Assembly (NCBI RefSeq): GCF_019977335.1
Contig: NZ_AP024653.1
Coordinates: forward strand, 1,364,001 to 1,428,000
DNA: 64,000 bases
Source: Arthrobacter sp. NicSoilB4
GTDB lineage: Bacteria > Actinomycetota > Actinomycetes > Actinomycetales > Micrococcaceae
Direction: 5' to 3'
The translations under genes were made by a program, and so were the position numbers. Below, one piece after another: positions 8,715 to 19,132 of this stretch; within the stretch, counting starts at the first letter, position 1, and each line of letters opens with the position of its first letter. Below the pieces are notes generated by a model. That model ran no database searches and was not told the origin of the DNA. It worked only from the letters and a program-made list of their open reading frames with translations.

Positions 8715-9623
8715 ATGGCTGACTCTCTCACTCGCTCTTCCACGTTCGGATCCCTCGTAACCGCCATGGTCACGCCTTTCACTTCCGACGGTGAGGTCGA
8801 TTACCAGCAGAACGCAGAGCTGGCCAACAAGCTGGTCGATGACGGCCACGACGCCCTCGTCATCTCCGGTACCACCGGCGAGACCTCCACGCTGGAGGAC
8901 GACGAAAAGGAAAAGCTGTTCCGCGTCATCGTGGAAGCCGTGGGAGACCGCGCCAAGGTGATCGCCGGAACCGGAACCAACCACACCTCGCACTCGATCG
9001 AGATGGCCAAGCGCGCAGCCAAAGCCGGCGCCCACGGCCAGCTGATTGTCACCCCGTACTACAACAAGCCAAGCCAGGCCGGCATCCAAGCCCACATCGA
9101 AGCCGTCGCCGACGCCGCCGACCTTCCCGTGATGGTCTATGACATCCCCGGCCGCGCCTGCGTGCCGATCCTGCCGGAGACCATGATCAGGCTCGCTGAC
9201 CACCGCAACATCGTTGCGCTCAAGGACGCCAAGGCCGACTTCGCCGCCACCACCCGCGTCCTCGCCAACACGGACCTCGATGTCTATTCAGGCGACGACG
9301 GCCTGACCCTGCCGTGGATGGCAGCCGGGGCCGCCGGACTCGTCAGCGTCTCCGCGCACGTCGCGACGCGGCAGTTCCGCGCCATGATCGATGCCGCACT
9401 TGCGGGCGACTTCGCCACCGCCCGCACCATACATTTCGAACTGGACCCCGTGGTCCGTGCAGTGATGACCCATATCCAGGGTGCTGTTGCTGCGAAGCAA
9501 GTTCTTAAGTGGCAGGGAGTCCTGCCCAACTCGGTTGTCCGATTGCCCCTCGTGGAGCCGGACGAAGCTGAGATCGAAACCATCCGCGAGGACTTGGCGG
9601 AAGCCGGTATGGTCTTTTCCTGA
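8715..9623 (+). CDS. dapA: 4-hydroxy-tetrahydrodipicolinate synthase DapA
   Basis: 302 aa, TIM-barrel aldolase that condenses pyruvate with aspartate semialdehyde, the committed step to DAP and lysine. Motifs: the pyruvate-binding GTTGETSTL, the catalytic tyrosine in TPYYNKPSQ, YDIPGRACVPI, and the Schiff-base lysine in IVALKDAKAD. It is followed after 61 nt by the RNase J gene, the same order as in other Actinobacteria (dapA-rnj). Confidence 0.97.
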   Translation: MADSLTRSSTFGSLVTAMVTPFTSDGEVDYQQNAELANKLVDDGHDALVISGTTGETSTLEDDEKEKLFRVIVEAVGDRAKVIAGTGTNHTSHSIEMAKRAAKAGAHGQLIVTPYYNKPSQAGIQAHIEAVADAADLPVMVYDIPGRACVPILPETMIRLADHRNIVALKDAKADFAATTRVLANTDLDVYSGDDGLTLPWMAAGAAGLVSVSAHVATRQFRAMIDAALAGDFATARTIHFELDPVVRAVMTHIQGAVAAKQVLKWQGVLPNSVVRLPLVEPDEAEIETIREDLAEAGMVFS

Positions 9624-9684
9624 TCAGGGGCTTCATCCTGATGAGCAAAGACCAGGCCGGTACCCGCCTGGAAAGTAGTGCATT

Positions 9685-11376
<1,692 letters not shown>

Positions 11377-11397
11377 GCACGCACGAACAGCACCACG

Positions 11398-11455
11398 ACG
11401 GCCTTCCCGGCCTGCCGCAGGCTCCCGCTTGCGACGGACCGGGAGGGCCGTTTTT
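11398..11455 (+). terminator. Intrinsic terminator after rnj
   Basis: ACGGCCTTCCCGG (11398-11410) pairs with CCGGGAGGGCCGT (11439-11451) with one G-U wobble, followed by a T run at 11451-11455. Confidence 0.8.
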
Positions 11456-11523
11456 GTGTGTCCGGGCGGCAACATGATCCCTGCGGAAGCCCGGAAATCC
11501 GCGGTTTTCAAGCCCGTGTCGGG

Positions 11524-11529
11524 TACCGT
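11524..11529 (+). promoter_or_regulatory. -10 element (TACCGT) of ftsK, leaderless
   Basis: TACCGT is followed by 7 nt and then ATG 11537. It supports this start over the in-frame ATG at 11429, which lies inside the terminator region. Confidence 0.5.
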
Positions 11530-11536
11530 TGCGGGT

Positions 11537-14482
11537 ATGGCGACACGTACTTCCTCCGCGCCAAGAGGAAACTCCAGCGGTAAATCAGGCAGCTCTTCGA
11601 CCCGGGGCTCCGGCCCGGCTGCGTCCAAAACCAGCAGGACCGGCCGAACGACCGGCGCTGCGCGTACCCGCCAGATGGCCGCCGTCGAACCCAGGCAGCC
11701 CTGGCTGGTCCGTATTGTGGCCGGTGCCTGGCTTGGCGTTGCCCACGTGGTCGGGGCGGGAATCCGCCGGATCGGCTATGACGTCAGCGATCTCGCGCCG
11801 GAGGACCGCCGCGACGGCGCAGCCCTGTTCAACCTCGCTCTCGGGGTCTTCGTTGCCACCTTCGCCTGGTGGGGTTTCCAGGGCTGGTTCCCCGACACTG
11901 TCTACGGGATCGTCAACGGGACCTTCGGCTGGATGGCGCTGCTCCTGCCGCTGATGCTCTTTGTCTGCGCCTTCCGATTGTTCCGCCAGCCCGTTGACGG
12001 CCGTGGCAACAACCGGATCGGGATCGGCTTCCTGATCATGACCTTCGCCGGTTCCGGCCTTGCCCACGTGATCGGCGGGGAACCGACCGTCGCGGAAGGA
12101 TTCGACGGACTGCGCCAGGCCGGGGGCATGCTTGGCTATCTTGCCGCCGCCCCGCTGGCCGCCATCCACTCCGCTGTCCCGCTGGCCGTCTACGGCCTGC
12201 TCGCCTTTACCTCCCTGCTGATCGTCACCGCCACGCCGTTCGGCGCGATCCCCTCCCGGCTGCGCGGCGCCTACGAACACCTCATGGGCATCGACCTGCA
12301 GGACTACGCCAACGACGGCGACGACCACGACCGCAGCTACCTCTACGAAAACGATGCCCCGGCTCCGGCGAAGAAGAAGCGCCGCCGCCTCTTCGGCAAG
12401 GACCCCGAGGACGACGCCGGGCTCGAGGGCTACGTCGGTGACGAGGCATTTGAACGGGCGCTCATTGCCGACGAGGAAGCCGAGGCCGCGAAGTTCGCAG
12501 ACGGCGCCAAATCAGCCGCCAAGTCCGGCGCCAAGTCCGTCGCACCCGGCGTGCGCCGTCCCACCCAGGCCGAGATCGCCGTCGAAAAGATCAAGGCCGC
12601 CCAGGGGCTTGGCGCTGCCGCGGGGGACAACGCTACGGAGGCGATCCCGCTGGTCACCCCGGGGATGGTCGCTGCCGGCTCACTGAACCCGGGCGCCCCC
12701 GCCCCCGGCGCAGCCGCCGTCGCAGCCGCCGCGAAAGTCCCCTCCAACCCGGTGGCCCCCGCGCCGCTGCCCACGCCGATCCCGCAGCGCACCGAGCAGC
12801 TCTCGCTCGCCGGCGACGTGACGTACACGCTGCCGGCCTCGGACGTCCTGACCCCGGGCTCCATCCCGAAAGAACGCACCGAGGCCAACGACGCGATCGT
12901 CGCGTCGCTGACCGAAACCCTCAACCAGTTCAACGTGGAAGCGCAGGTCACCGGCTTCAGCCGCGGCCCCACCGTCACCCGGTACGAGATCGAACTGTCC
13001 CCGGGCACCAAGGTGGAACGCGTCACCGCGCTGTCCAAGAACATCTCGTACGCCGTCGCCAGCTCGGACGTGCGCATCCTGAGCCCCATCCCGGGCAAGT
13101 CCGCCATCGGCATCGAGATCCCCAACACGGACCGCGAGACGGTGTCCCTGGGAGACGTGCTCCGCAGCCAGAACGCCCGCCGCACCGACCACCCGATGGT
13201 CATGGGCGTCGGCAAGGACGTCGAGGGCGGCTACGTCGTCGCCAACCTCGCGAAAATGCCGCACCTCCTCGTCGCCGGAGCCACCGGCGCGGGCAAGTCC
13301 TCGTTTGTGAACTCAATGATCACCTCCATCCTGATGCGCGCCACCCCGGACGAGGTCCGCATGGTCATGGTGGATCCCAAGCGCGTGGAACTCACCGCCT
13401 ACGAGGGCGTCCCGCACCTCATCACTCCGATCATCACCAACCCCAAGAAGGCTGCCGAGGCGCTGCAGTGGGTGGTCCGCGAGATGGACGCCCGCTACGA
13501 CGACCTCGCCAACTACGGCTTCAAGCACATCGACGACTTCAACAAGGCCGTCCGCGCCGGGAAGGTCCATCCGCCCGAGGGTTCCAAGCGGGTCATCCGG
13601 CCGTACCCCTACCTGCTGGTGATCGTGGACGAACTCGCCGACCTTATGATGGTGGCCCCCCGCGACGTCGAAGACTCGATCGTCCGCATCACCCAGCTGG
13701 CCCGTGCCGCCGGCATCCACCTCGTGCTCGCCACCCAGCGGCCCTCCGTCGACGTCGTCACCGGCCTGATCAAGGCCAATGTGCCCTCCCGGATGGCATT
13801 CGCGACGTCCTCGGTCACCGACTCCCGCGTGGTCCTGGACCAGCCCGGTGCCGAGAAACTGATCGGCCAGGGCGACGCGCTGTTCCTGCCGATGGGCGCC
13901 TCCAAGGCCATGCGCGTCCAGGGCGCCTGGGTCACCGAATCCGAAATCCACAAGGTGGTCGAACACGTCAAGGGCCAGCTCAAGGCCGTGTACCGCGACG
14001 ACGTCGCCCCCGAAGCGCAGAAGAAGCAGATCGACGACGACATCGGGGACGATCTCGAGGTGCTGCTGCAGGCCACCGAGCTGGTGGTCACCACCCAGTT
14101 CGGCTCCACGTCCATGCTGCAGCGCAAGCTGCGCGTCGGCTTCGCGAAGGCCGGCCGCCTCATGGACCTGCTCGAGTCCAGGGGAGTGGTGGGCCCCTCG
14201 GAAGGCTCGAAGGCCCGCGACGTCCTCGTGAAGCCGGACGACCTCGCGGCGGTCCTCGCCGCGATGAAGGGCATGGACGCGCCCGCTACCGCCGATTCGC
14301 AGACCGCGGCGCTGAGCGACAACGCCAACGCGAACATCGCCCAGGGCGGCTACGCGGAGGACCTCGTCGCGGCGGATCTGGACAACCGCACCCAAGCGAT
14401 CGAGTATCACGACGGCGCAGACGGCGGCTCCGGGGATGACGAGGACGGCTCCGAGGACGCCTGGTCGCTCACCGGACGGTAG
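11537..14482 (+). CDS. ftsK: DNA translocase FtsK/SpoIIIE
   Basis: About 981 aa. It pumps chromosomal DNA through the closing septum. Layout: a Ser/Thr/Arg-rich N-terminus, four or five TM helices (residues ~70-250), an acidic and Ala/Pro-rich linker (~260-450), a RecA-like motor with Walker A LLVAGATGAGKSSFV and Walker B YLLVIVDELADLMM, and a C-terminal winged-helix gamma domain (LQRKLRVGFAKAGRLMDLLESRG) that reads KOPS sites. The linker is shorter than in E. coli, as is usual for Actinobacteria. It heads the ftsK-pgsA-cinA group. Confidence 0.96.
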   Translation: MATRTSSAPRGNSSGKSGSSSTRGSGPAASKTSRTGRTTGAARTRQMAAVEPRQPWLVRIVAGAWLGVAHVVGAGIRRIGYDVSDLAPEDRRDGAALFNLALGVFVATFAWWGFQGWFPDTVYGIVNGTFGWMALLLPLMLFVCAFRLFRQPVDGRGNNRIGIGFLIMTFAGSGLAHVIGGEPTVAEGFDGLRQAGGMLGYLAAAPLAAIHSAVPLAVYGLLAFTSLLIVTATPFGAIPSRLRGAYEHLMGIDLQDYANDGDDHDRSYLYENDAPAPAKKKRRRLFGKDPEDDAGLEGYVGDEAFERALIADEEAEAAKFADGAKSAAKSGAKSVAPGVRRPTQAEIAVEKIKAAQGLGAAAGDNATEAIPLVTPGMVAAGSLNPGAPAPGAAAVAAAAKVPSNPVAPAPLPTPIPQRTEQLSLAGDVTYTLPASDVLTPGSIPKERTEANDAIVASLTETLNQFNVEAQVTGFSRGPTVTRYEIELSPGTKVERVTALSKNISYAVASSDVRILSPIPGKSAIGIEIPNTDRETVSLGDVLRSQNARRTDHPMVMGVGKDVEGGYVVANLAKMPHLLVAGATGAGKSSFVNSMITSILMRATPDEVRMVMVDPKRVELTAYEGVPHLITPIITNPKKAAEALQWVVREMDARYDDLANYGFKHIDDFNKAVRAGKVHPPEGSKRVIRPYPYLLVIVDELADLMMVAPRDVEDSIVRITQLARAAGIHLVLATQRPSVDVVTGLIKANVPSRMAFATSSVTDSRVVLDQPGAEKLIGQGDALFLPMGASKAMRVQGAWVTESEIHKVVEHVKGQLKAVYRDDVAPEAQKKQIDDDIGDDLEVLLQATELVVTTQFGSTSMLQRKLRVGFAKAGRLMDLLESRGVVGPSEGSKARDVLVKPDDLAAVLAAMKGMDAPATADSQTAALSDNANANIAQGGYAEDLVAADLDNRTQAIEYHDGADGGSGDDEDGSEDAWSLTGR

Positions 14483-14495
14483 CAGGCGAAGACGG

Positions 14496-14501
14496 TAGCC
14501 T
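14496..14501 (+). promoter_or_regulatory. -10 element (TAGCCT) of pgsA, leaderless
   Basis: TAGCCT is followed by 6 nt and then GTG 14508, suggesting pgsA has its own start point besides read-through from ftsK. Confidence 0.45.
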
Positions 14502-14507
14502 AGGAAG

Positions 14508-15149
14508 GTGAATAGCACAGAAGCAAACAGTGCCGGACCCGCCCCGCGGATCTGGAACCTGCCCAACATCCTGACGATGCTGCGGATTGTGATGGTGCCG
14601 TTCTTTGTCTGGTTCCTCCTGCTCGACGCACCCGGGCTGGTCGCCCAGAACGGCATCTGGCGCTGGATTGCCGCGGCGACGTTCGCCGTCGCCATCTACA
14701 CGGACAAGCTCGACGGCGACATCGCCCGCAGCCGCGGCCTCATCACGGATTTCGGCAAGATCGCCGACCCGATCGCCGACAAGCTGCTGATCGGCTCGGC
14801 CCTGGTGATGCTTTCGCTGCTGGGGGAGCTGCCGTGGTGGGTCACCATCCTGATCCTGGTCCGCGAATGGGGCGTCACTGCCCTGCGCTTCTTCGTCATC
14901 CGCTACGGCGTGATCCCGGCGTCCCGCGGCGGGAAACTCAAGACAGTCATCCAGACGGTGGCCATCTTCCTGTACATCCTCCCGCTGTCCTCGATCGCGC
15001 CGTGGCTCGGGTTCGTGGCCTTCGCCGTCATGATGGTGGCCCTCGCGATCACCGTCTGGACCGGCGTTGAATATGTCATCGAGGCCCTCAAACTGCGCGC
15101 CACCGGCATCCGGGCACAGCAACAGAAGATCCAGGAGGGCAAGCCATGA
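14508..15149 (+). CDS. pgsA: CDP-diacylglycerol-glycerol-3-phosphate 3-phosphatidyltransferase
   Basis: 213 aa membrane enzyme making phosphatidylglycerol phosphate. The CDP-alcohol phosphatidyltransferase signature D-x2-DG-x2-AR-x(8-9)-G-x3-D-x3-D is intact: DKLDGDIARSRG, then FGKIADPIADK. About five TM helices follow from the N-terminal NLPNILTMLRIVMVPFF. The 3' end overlaps cinA as ATGA. Confidence 0.94.
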   Translation: MNSTEANSAGPAPRIWNLPNILTMLRIVMVPFFVWFLLLDAPGLVAQNGIWRWIAAATFAVAIYTDKLDGDIARSRGLITDFGKIADPIADKLLIGSALVMLSLLGELPWWVTILILVREWGVTALRFFVIRYGVIPASRGGKLKTVIQTVAIFLYILPLSSIAPWLGFVAFAVMMVALAITVWTGVEYVIEALKLRATGIRAQQQKIQEGKP

Positions 15150-15658
15150 CCAATCCCCACCGCACGATCAACCTGCATCACCTGGCCGAAGAGGCAGTCA
15201 CCGGCGCGGTCGGCCGCGGCCTGACCGTCGCGACGGCAGAATCCCTGACCGCCGGCATGGTCACCGCGGTCCTGGCCGACACGCCCGGTGCGTCCGGGAT
15301 GCTCCAGGGCGGCGTCGTGTCCTACCAGAACTCCGTCAAGGCCGACGTGCTGGGAGTGCCCCGGGACCTGCTGGACAGCGTCGGAGCCGTCGACGGGAAG
15401 GTCGCCGAGGCCATGGCCGAGGGGGCCCGCCGGATCTGCGGCGCCGACATCGGCGTCTCCACCACCGGCGTCGCCGGCCCCGAGCCACACGGCGGCAAGG
15501 ACGTGGGCTCGGTGTACATCGGCGTCGCCACGGCCGGGGGCGCGACGTCGTTCGGTTACAGCTTCGAGGGAAACCGGCCGGAAATCCGCGGCCAGGCCTG
15601 CGCCGCGGCCCTGGAACGCCTGCTGGAAGCCTTGGCGGCCCAAGGCTACCGGGCGTAA
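15146..15658 (+). CDS. cinA: CinA C-terminal family nicotinamide-nucleotide amidohydrolase
   Basis: 170 aa, only the C-terminal (PncC) domain of CinA: TVATAESLTAGMVTAVLADTPGAS, GGVVSYQNSVKADVLGV, STTGVAGPEPHGGKDVGSVYIGV. It recycles nicotinamide mononucleotide to nicotinate mononucleotide. It lacks the N-terminal MoaB-like domain of full-length CinA, as is common in Actinobacteria. It overlaps pgsA by 4 nt, so it is coupled to it. Confidence 0.92.
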   Translation: MTNPHRTINLHHLAEEAVTGAVGRGLTVATAESLTAGMVTAVLADTPGASGMLQGGVVSYQNSVKADVLGVPRDLLDSVGAVDGKVAEAMAEGARRICGADIGVSTTGVAGPEPHGGKDVGSVYIGVATAGGATSFGYSFEGNRPEIRGQACAAALERLLEALAAQGYRA

Positions 15659-15891
15659 AGTTGCCGGGAACAAAACTTGAATCCTAATAGTTGTTACATT
15701 GTGTCGCTTCCGAATAAGGGAGGCGCCTAGGATGAAAGCATCATCAGTGTCCGCTTTGACCGGCGGGCTCAACATAAAGAGGGAGCAAGGCGATACAGAT
15801 GGTAAAGCAGCCCGTATCCGTTAACGGCGTTGTCCGCTGGAAGGATGTGGGCCTCGCCGATCAGGCTAAGAGCGAACAGAAGGAGCGCAAG

Positions 15892-16251
15892 ATGGTTGTA
15901 CTTCGTCACGAAATCGGTGATGTTCTGCGCGATGTCCGCCAACGCCAAGGCCGTACCCTCCGCGAAGTCTCGCACAGTGCCCGCGTTTCCCTGGGCTACC
16001 TGAGTGAAGTGGAACGCGGCCAGAAGGAAGCCTCCTCGGAGCTGCTCTCCTCGATCTGCTCGGCCCTCGATGTTCCGCTCTCCAGCATGCTCCGCGAAGT
16101 CAGCGACCGTGTCGCCGTCGCCGAGGGTGTTGCCGTTCCGGACACCGTCCCGCAGGAGTTTGCACAGCGCTACGGCCGTGACCTGGACCGTGAACTCAAC
16201 ACGGACCTCAACGAAGAGTTGGCCAAGGGCCTTCTTTCCGGGGCGCGCTAG
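15892..16251 (+). CDS. clgR: ClgR-type XRE transcriptional regulator
   Basis: 119 aa from ATG 15892, which has a good ribosome site (GAAGGAG). A longer form from ATG 15799 (150 aa) cannot be excluded, but the family length and the conserved start [13 protein letters not shown] favour the shorter one. The helix-turn-helix is [28 protein letters not shown]. ClgR activates clp protease and stress genes in Streptomyces, Corynebacterium and Mycobacterium. Its position after pgsA-cinA is the usual actinobacterial one. The C-terminal [10 protein letters not shown] tail could be a degradation signal, as in ClgR proteins controlled by ClpP (inference). Confidence 0.88.
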   Translation: MVVLRHEIGDVLRDVRQRQGRTLREVSHSARVSLGYLSEVERGQKEASSELLSSICSALDVPLSSMLREVSDRVAVAEGVAVPDTVPQEFAQRYGRDLDRELNTDLNEELAKGLLSGAR

Positions 16252-16272
16252 CCCCGGCACCCACTACTCGAC

Positions 16273-16303
16273 AAGAAACCCCGGCCGTGTGCCGGGGTTT
16301 CTT
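16273..16303 (+). terminator. Intrinsic terminator after clgR
   Basis: AAGAAACCCCGGC and GCCGGGGTTTCTT form a perfect 13-bp stem with a 5-nt loop. The stem's own T-rich arm gives the short U tract. Confidence 0.88.
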
Positions 16304-16331
16304 GCGTTTCTGGCCGGTGCGGGGTTCGCCG

Positions 16332-16841
16332 TTACTGCGGTTCGTCCCGGGGGAAACCGTCACGCTCATAGGTGGCGTTGAGCTTGGCGATGTAGCGGGC
16401 GAGGGTCTGCAGTTCCTCCGTCGGCCACTCACCCAGCCGCTCGCGGAACACTTCCCGCCGGGCGTCCTGCACCTCATGCATCTTCTCCTCGCCCATCGGT
16501 GTCAGGCGGATCATCTGGGCACGGCCGTCCAGGGGGTCGGCTTCCTTGGCCACCAGTCCGAGGCGTTCCAGGAAGGCGATCTGCCGGCTCACCGAGGGCT
16601 TCCCGACGCCGATGCTGGACGCCAGTTCAGTCAACCGGATGGCACCCTGGCGGCGGATCACGGACAGCAGGCCGTAAGCCGCGGGTTCCATGTCCGGGTG
16701 GACCTGGCGGGAGAGGTGATGGGAGATGGAGCGGGCGCGGCGCCAGAGCATGCTCAACTGGTGCTCGACGGCGGTCAGCGCCGCTTCGGTGGAATCGTCA
16801 GCGCCGCCGGGGATCCCAGGGCCTGCGGCGGGGTTGCTCAT
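16332..16841 (-). CDS. MarR family transcriptional regulator
   Basis: 169 aa. A winged-helix MarR fold is visible: IRLTELASSIGVGKPSVSRQIAFLERLGLVAKEADPLDGRAQMIRLT. ATG 16841 is preferred over the ATG nine bases upstream because TAGAAT (16849-16854 on this strand) is 7 nt before it. It is divergent from the DUF3046 gene with only 44 nt between starts, so it could repress itself. The ligand and targets are unknown. Confidence 0.88.
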   Translation of the reverse strand: MSNPAAGPGIPGGADDSTEAALTAVEHQLSMLWRRARSISHHLSRQVHPDMEPAAYGLLSVIRRQGAIRLTELASSIGVGKPSVSRQIAFLERLGLVAKEADPLDGRAQMIRLTPMGEEKMHEVQDARREVFRERLGEWPTEELQTLARYIAKLNATYERDGFPRDEPQ

Positions 16842-16848
16842 GGCACCC

Positions 16849-16854
16849 ATTCTA
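16849..16854 (-). promoter_or_regulatory. -10 element (TAGAAT) of the marR gene, leaderless
   Basis: On the minus strand TAGAAT is followed by 7 nt and then ATG 16841; the alternative ATG lies within the spacer. Confidence 0.5.
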
Positions 16855-16885
16855 GAGTCCTCCCGCGGCGTGAGAGACTCGAAGG

Positions 16886-17104
16886 GTGCGAATCAGTGAC
16901 TTTTGGCGGCTTATGGACGACGAATTCGGGGCGGGGTACTCACGCGTCCTCGGCAACTCGCTGGTCCTGGCGGGAGTCGGCGGCCGGACCGCGGACCAGG
17001 CCCTCGGCGCCGGCGTCCCGCCCCGGCAGGTCTGGCTGGCAGTGTGCGAGGTCCAGGACGTCCCGCCCGAGCGGCGGCTGGGCCGCGACGTCAAACCGCG
17101 CTGA
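16886..17104 (+). CDS. DUF3046 family small protein
   Basis: 72 aa, GTG start. Sequence such as ISDFWRLMDDEFGAGYSRVLGNSLVL and QVWLAVCEVQDVPPERRLG is the DUF3046 family, a conserved actinobacterial small protein almost always found just upstream of recA (Rv2738c in M. tuberculosis). No motif reveals a function; the constant position next to recA suggests a link to DNA repair or its control (inference). Confidence 0.88.
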   Translation: MRISDFWRLMDDEFGAGYSRVLGNSLVLAGVGGRTADQALGAGVPPRQVWLAVCEVQDVPPERRLGRDVKPR

Positions 17105-17189
17105 CCGCCCGGCTTCGGCAGGCAGCTTCGGCGGGCGGCGTTCCAGCGCCGTGCCGGCAGCCCACGCCTGACACGCCGCACCGATTGTT

Positions 17190-17203
17190 CGAATATCTGT
17201 TCG
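17190..17203. promoter_or_regulatory. LexA/SOS box of recA
   Basis: CGAATATCTGTTCG, one mismatch to CGAAC-N4-GTTCG, ends 8 nt before the -10 element TATGCT. Confidence 0.88.
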
Positions 17204-17211
17204 GGTAGGAC

Positions 17212-17217
17212 TATGCT
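17212..17217 (+). promoter_or_regulatory. -10 element (TATGCT) of recA
   Basis: TATGCT sits directly downstream of the LexA box and is followed by a T run. The start point should be near 17224, giving a leader of about 185 nt. Confidence 0.6.
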
Positions 17218-17293
17218 TTTTTTAGAGCTTTTCCACATACGCGGGGCAGGCGGGCAACTCTGTCGGTGGGTGCCGGTAGCTTCAGTAATGACC

Positions 17294-17347
17294 GAAACAC
17301 TGATCACGAACACTGATTACGAACACTGATCAACGAACACTGATCAC
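17294..17347 (+). repeat. Tandem repeat GAACACTGATCAC in the recA leader
   Basis: Four units of 13-14 nt: GAAACACTGATCAC, GAACACTGATTAC, GAACACTGATCAAC, GAACACTGATCAC. Each contains TGATCA or a variant. They end about 60 nt before the recA ATG. Confidence 0.85.
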
Positions 17348-17407
17348 AAACACGACACAGGGCCGGAACGGCCACTCCACAGCGAGAAAGTATTAGAGGT
17401 GTGAACC

Positions 17408-18460
17408 ATGGCCGCAGCCCCGGATCGCCAGAAAGCGCTTGATGCAGCGCTGGCCCAGATTGACAAGCAGTTCGGCAAAGGTTCGGTCATGCGCCTTGGC
17501 GACGAAGTCCGCGCTCCCATCGAGGTCATTCCGACGGGTTCCATCGCACTGGATGTCGCGCTGGGAATTGGCGGCCTGCCGCGCGGCCGTGTCGTGGAAA
17601 TCTACGGTCCGGAATCCTCCGGTAAGACCACGGTGGCGCTCCACGCGGTCGCCAACGCCCAGCGCCTCGGCGGCATCGCAGCCTTCATCGACGCCGAGCA
17701 CGCCCTCGACCCGGAATATGCCGCCAAGCTTGGCGTCGACACCGATGCGCTCCTGGTTTCCCAGCCGGACACCGGCGAGCAGGCCCTGGAAATCATGGAC
17801 ATGCTCATTGGCTCGGGCTCCCTCGACGTCATCGTCATCGACTCCGTTGCAGCCCTCGTTCCCCGCGCGGAAATCGAAGGCGACATGGGCGACAGCCACG
17901 TGGGCCTGCAGGCCCGCCTGATGAGCCAGGCCCTCCGTAAGATCACCGGCCGCCTCAGCCAGACCAAGACGACTGCCATCTTCATCAACCAGTTGCGCGA
18001 AAAGATCGGTGTTTTCTTCGGTTCCCCGGAAACCACCACCGGTGGCAAGGCACTGAAGTTCTACGCCTCGATCCGCATCGACGTCCGCCGGATCCAGACC
18101 CTCAAGGAGGGCGCGGACTCGGTCGGCAACCGCACCAAGGCCAAGATCGTCAAGAACAAGATGGCCCCGCCCTTCAAGATCGCCGAGTTCGACATCATTT
18201 ACGGCCAGGGCATTTCGCGTGAAGGCGGCATCATCGACATGGGTGTCGAGCACGGCCTGATCAAGAAGTCCGGTTCCTGGTTCACGTACGACGGTGACCA
18301 GCTGGGCCAGGGCATGGAGAACTCCCGCCGCTTCCTGCGCGACAACCCTGAGCTGGCTGCCGAGCTGGAGCGGCTCATCAAGGAAAAGCTGGGCGTCGGC
18401 GTGAAGGCCCCCGCCGAGACCGAAGCTTCACCGAAGCTGAAGGCCGTTGACGGCTTCTAA
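17408..18460 (+). CDS. recA: Recombinase RecA
   Basis: 350 aa with normal length and no intein. It catalyses strand exchange and stimulates LexA self-cleavage. Visible motifs: Walker [27 protein letters not shown], Walker [19 protein letters not shown]1/L2 segments [19 protein letters not shown] and [21 protein letters not shown]. It is preceded by a LexA box and overlaps recX at its 3' end. Confidence 0.98.
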   Translation: MAAAPDRQKALDAALAQIDKQFGKGSVMRLGDEVRAPIEVIPTGSIALDVALGIGGLPRGRVVEIYGPESSGKTTVALHAVANAQRLGGIAAFIDAEHALDPEYAAKLGVDTDALLVSQPDTGEQALEIMDMLIGSGSLDVIVIDSVAALVPRAEIEGDMGDSHVGLQARLMSQALRKITGRLSQTKTTAIFINQLREKIGVFFGSPETTTGGKALKFYASIRIDVRRIQTLKEGADSVGNRTKAKIVKNKMAPPFKIAEFDIIYGQGISREGGIIDMGVEHGLIKKSGSWFTYDGDQLGQGMENSRRFLRDNPELAAELERLIKEKLGVGVKAPAETEASPKLKAVDGF

Positions 18461-19094
18461 CGGCCGGCGGCGCAAAGGGGCAGGATTCGCATCACGGAAT
18501 CCTGCCCCCGGCTTTGCCGGCCGGGACCGGCCCGGGGACGGACCCCCGGGCGCGGATGCTCCTGAAGAACAGGACCGTGACGCGGATCCGGCAGCCGTCG
18601 CCCGTGCCATTGTCCTGCGGCAGTTGACAAACTCGCCCAAAAGCCGGCTGCAGCTCGCCCGCAAGCTGGCCGAGCGCAACGTCCCGGACGACGTCGCAGA
18701 GGCCGTCTTGGATCGCTTCGAAGAAGTGAAGCTCGTGGACGACGCGGACTTTGCCGACATGTGGGTTCGGTCCCGGGCCCAGAGCCGCAAACTCGCCAAG
18801 GGTGCGCTCCGCCGGGAACTCGCCGAGAAGGGCATCGACGAGGACACCGCGGCCGGTGCCCTGGAACAGCTCAGCGACGAGGACGAGGAATCGGCGGCCC
18901 GCGAACTGGTCCAGCGCAAGCTGCGGGGCGTCACTGCGTTTGAGGACCGCGCGGAGCGGGACAAGACCACGCGGCGGCTGGCGTCCATGCTTGCCCGCAA
19001 GGGGTACCAGCCCTCGCAGGCGTTCCGGATTGTCGGCGAGGTCCTCGATGACGCCGTGTCAGGTGCCGGCGCAGGGTCCGAACCGGACTTCTAG
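18447..19094 (+). CDS. recX: Regulatory protein RecX
   Basis: 215 aa. RecX binds RecA filaments and restrains their activity. Three-helix repeats such as [50 protein letters not shown] are typical when read in parts. A TTG start at 18447, 14 nt inside recA and preceded by GAAGG, is the only start giving the overlap; the first ~45 residues are low-complexity and the true start may be further in. Co-transcription places it in the SOS response. Confidence 0.88.
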   Translation: MTASNGRRRKGAGFASRNPAPGFAGRDRPGDGPPGADAPEEQDRDADPAAVARAIVLRQLTNSPKSRLQLARKLAERNVPDDVAEAVLDRFEEVKLVDDADFADMWVRSRAQSRKLAKGALRRELAEKGIDEDTAAGALEQLSDEDEESAARELVQRKLRGVTAFEDRAERDKTTRRLASMLARKGYQPSQAFRIVGEVLDDAVSGAGAGSEPDF

Positions 19095-19120
19095 GGAAGC
19101 CCGGAAGCCTGCCGACCCGT

Positions 19121-19126
19121 TACCCT
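19121..19126 (+). promoter_or_regulatory. -10 element (TACCCT) of miaB, leaderless
   Basis: TACCCT is followed by 6 nt and then GTG 19133. Confidence 0.5.
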
Positions 19127-19132
19127 TAACAG

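Larger units (their letters stand above)
17105..17407. other. recA upstream region (~300 nt, no gene)
   Basis: It holds, in order, a LexA box, a -10 element, and a roughly 185-nt untranslated leader that contains a four-copy tandem repeat close to the recA start. No convincing gene is seen in it. Confidence 0.75.

Noticed and set aside
15732..15824. 30-codon ATG frame upstream of clgR
   Set aside because: Overlaps the -10-like TAGGAT and the possible long clgR start; no ribosome site and no way to test conservation here.
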